Source of the DNA: Liberiplasma sp046541015
Lineage (GTDB): Bacteria; Bacillota_I; Bacilli_A; Izemoplasmatales; Izemoplasmataceae
Length of the DNA stretch: 12,750 bases
Assembly: GCA_046541015.1 (NCBI GenBank)
Contig: JBKHEA010000026.1
Coordinates: forward strand, 1 to 12,750
Direction: 5' to 3'
Part shown: piece after piece, positions 11,940 through 12,750 of the stretch
How positions within the stretch are numbered: the stretch's first letter is position 1
Layout of the letters: each line of letters opens with the position of its first letter
Position numbers and translations under genes: made by a program
The notes under the pieces: generated by a model
Databases searched by the model: none
What the model saw: only the letters and a program-made list of their open reading frames with translations
What the model was told of the DNA's origin: nothing

Positions 11940-12750
11940 TTAAGCTTCGTTTAAATAGTCCAAAACGAATGCTTTAAAGTTTATATCAAAATCTTTTTCT
12001 ACATAGTTTTTGAACTTAGTCATTTTAGCCTCGTTATCATCAGCTGCTAAGATACAAAAACACTTGCTTAAATCTTTTTTAAACTCTTCAATTTTATCTA
12101 TACGATAATTTGCGAGTGCAGAATAATAATAGAAATAATCTAATAAATAGTATGATTTTTTTGTTTTAGAATAATCAATAATTTTCTTCGTTAACTTCAA
12201 GACTTTTTTATAAGAACCAACCATCCCATAATACTTGGCGAGTTGGAAACTAGCTAATATGATTTGGACAGTATTTTCAGTGGTATATAAATTTACACTT
12301 AAAATGTACTCTTGAATTTTTTCAGCAACCTTGTCTTTTTCATTAAATGCTTTTAAAGTGAAAAAAGAAGAGAATATTAGCATTTCATTACTGCTAAAAA
12401 CATTGTTATTTAAGACTTTGGGATAATTGATTAGTGACTTAACGTTTTCTACCATATCTTCAGCGGTTATCTTATTTCTTAACCAACGATCACACTCAAT
12501 AGCATAATCGTATAATAGTTTATTTTGTGGATCAATAATCTCTTTACGTTTAATTTTTCTTCTTAAGCGTTTTAAGTTTTGTAAGTCTTTGTTTGCTGCA
12601 GCATTATAAAACTCTACAACCATTTCACGTTCTTGAACACGATCACTATTAAATTCTTTCATAATGTAATCAGGATTAAATCCTAGACGCTCGGCTAATT
12701 GATTAGCTACATATTGTGGAATGACGGATTCACCTTTTAAGTAACGGCGA
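11940..12750 (-). CDS. XRE-family regulator with Rgg/PlcR-like helical-repeat domain (5' end outside window)
   Basis: The minus-strand frame ending at 11940 does not begin at the ATG at 12662: it stays open to the window edge, adding about 30 codons that read ...RRYLKGESVIPQYVANQLAERLGFNPDYI before the methionine. This is the typical last part of an XRE helix-turn-helix domain (R-x-L-x-G, then helix 4 and 5). The rest, about 240 residues, is all-helical, rich in Leu, Tyr and Lys, with TPR-like repeats (for example YYFYYYSALANYRIDKIEEFKKDL near the end). This is the layout of Rgg/MutR/PlcR-type regulators of about 285-300 residues, many of which bind short peptide pheromones. The peptide dependence and target genes are not visible here. 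Roughly 30-40 N-terminal residues are missing. Confidence 0.75.
   Translation of the reverse strand, partial: RRYLKGESVIPQYVANQLAERLGFNPDYIMKEFNSDRVQEREMVVEFYNAAANKDLQNLKRLRRKIKRKEIIDPQNKLLYDYAIECDRWLRNKITAEDMVENVKSLINYPKVLNNNVFSSNEMLIFSSFFTLKAFNEKDKVAEKIQEYILSVNLYTTENTVQIILASFQLAKYYGMVGSYKKVLKLTKKIIDYSKTKKSYYLLDYFYYYSALANYRIDKIEEFKKDLSKCFCILAADDNEAKMTKFKNYVEKDFDINFKAFVLDYLNEA

Overview
The window is an AT-rich (by eye roughly one-third G+C), densely coding stretch of a low-GC Gram-positive-type or Mollicute-type bacterium. Strong Shine-Dalgarno sequences, short leaders, compact U-tailed terminators and TGG for tryptophan with no in-frame TGA argue for the standard bacterial code. An Acholeplasma/Izemoplasma-like mollicute or an Erysipelotrichia-like Firmicute fits best. 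That placement is an inference; no rRNA or other marker gene is present.

Left part (1-4155): the 3' end of a TOPRIM-containing OLD-type nuclease runs in from outside, closed by a perfect-palindrome terminator. A tiny two-helix membrane protein abuts a beta-lactamase-fold serine hydrolase. Then come mostly single-gene units: a SAM-dependent methyltransferase, a small helix-turn-helix (HTH) protein with an unrecognised C-terminal domain, a DUF1801/YdhG-like protein and a DnaQ-fold 3'-5' exonuclease. The exonuclease converges on a MalY/PatB-type PLP enzyme (4156-5313, minus strand) across a shared bidirectional terminator.

Central and right part (5314-11939): a hexitol PTS locus. mtlA (EIICB) is followed by its own terminator. 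A second unit, mtlR - mtlF (EIIA) - pfkB-type kinase - zinc-dependent dehydrogenase, is tightly packed with stop/start overlaps. The motif TTWTGTCACTA occurs once upstream of mtlA and twice upstream of mtlR and is the best candidate for the MtlR operator. The usual mannitol-1-phosphate 5-dehydrogenase (MtlD) is not here. In its place are a SorE/YggP-like zinc dehydrogenase and a 1-phosphofructokinase-family kinase. This suggests an alternative route: mannitol to mannitol-1-P, oxidation at C2 to fructose-1-P, then fructose-1,6-bisphosphate. It is the most interesting hypothesis in the window.

Right edge (11940-12750, minus strand): a gene converging on the PTS operon across a bidirectional terminator. 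Its reading frame continues past the internal ATG to the window edge and shows the end of an XRE-type HTH domain, so it is a 5'-truncated view of an Rgg/PlcR-like helical-repeat regulator.
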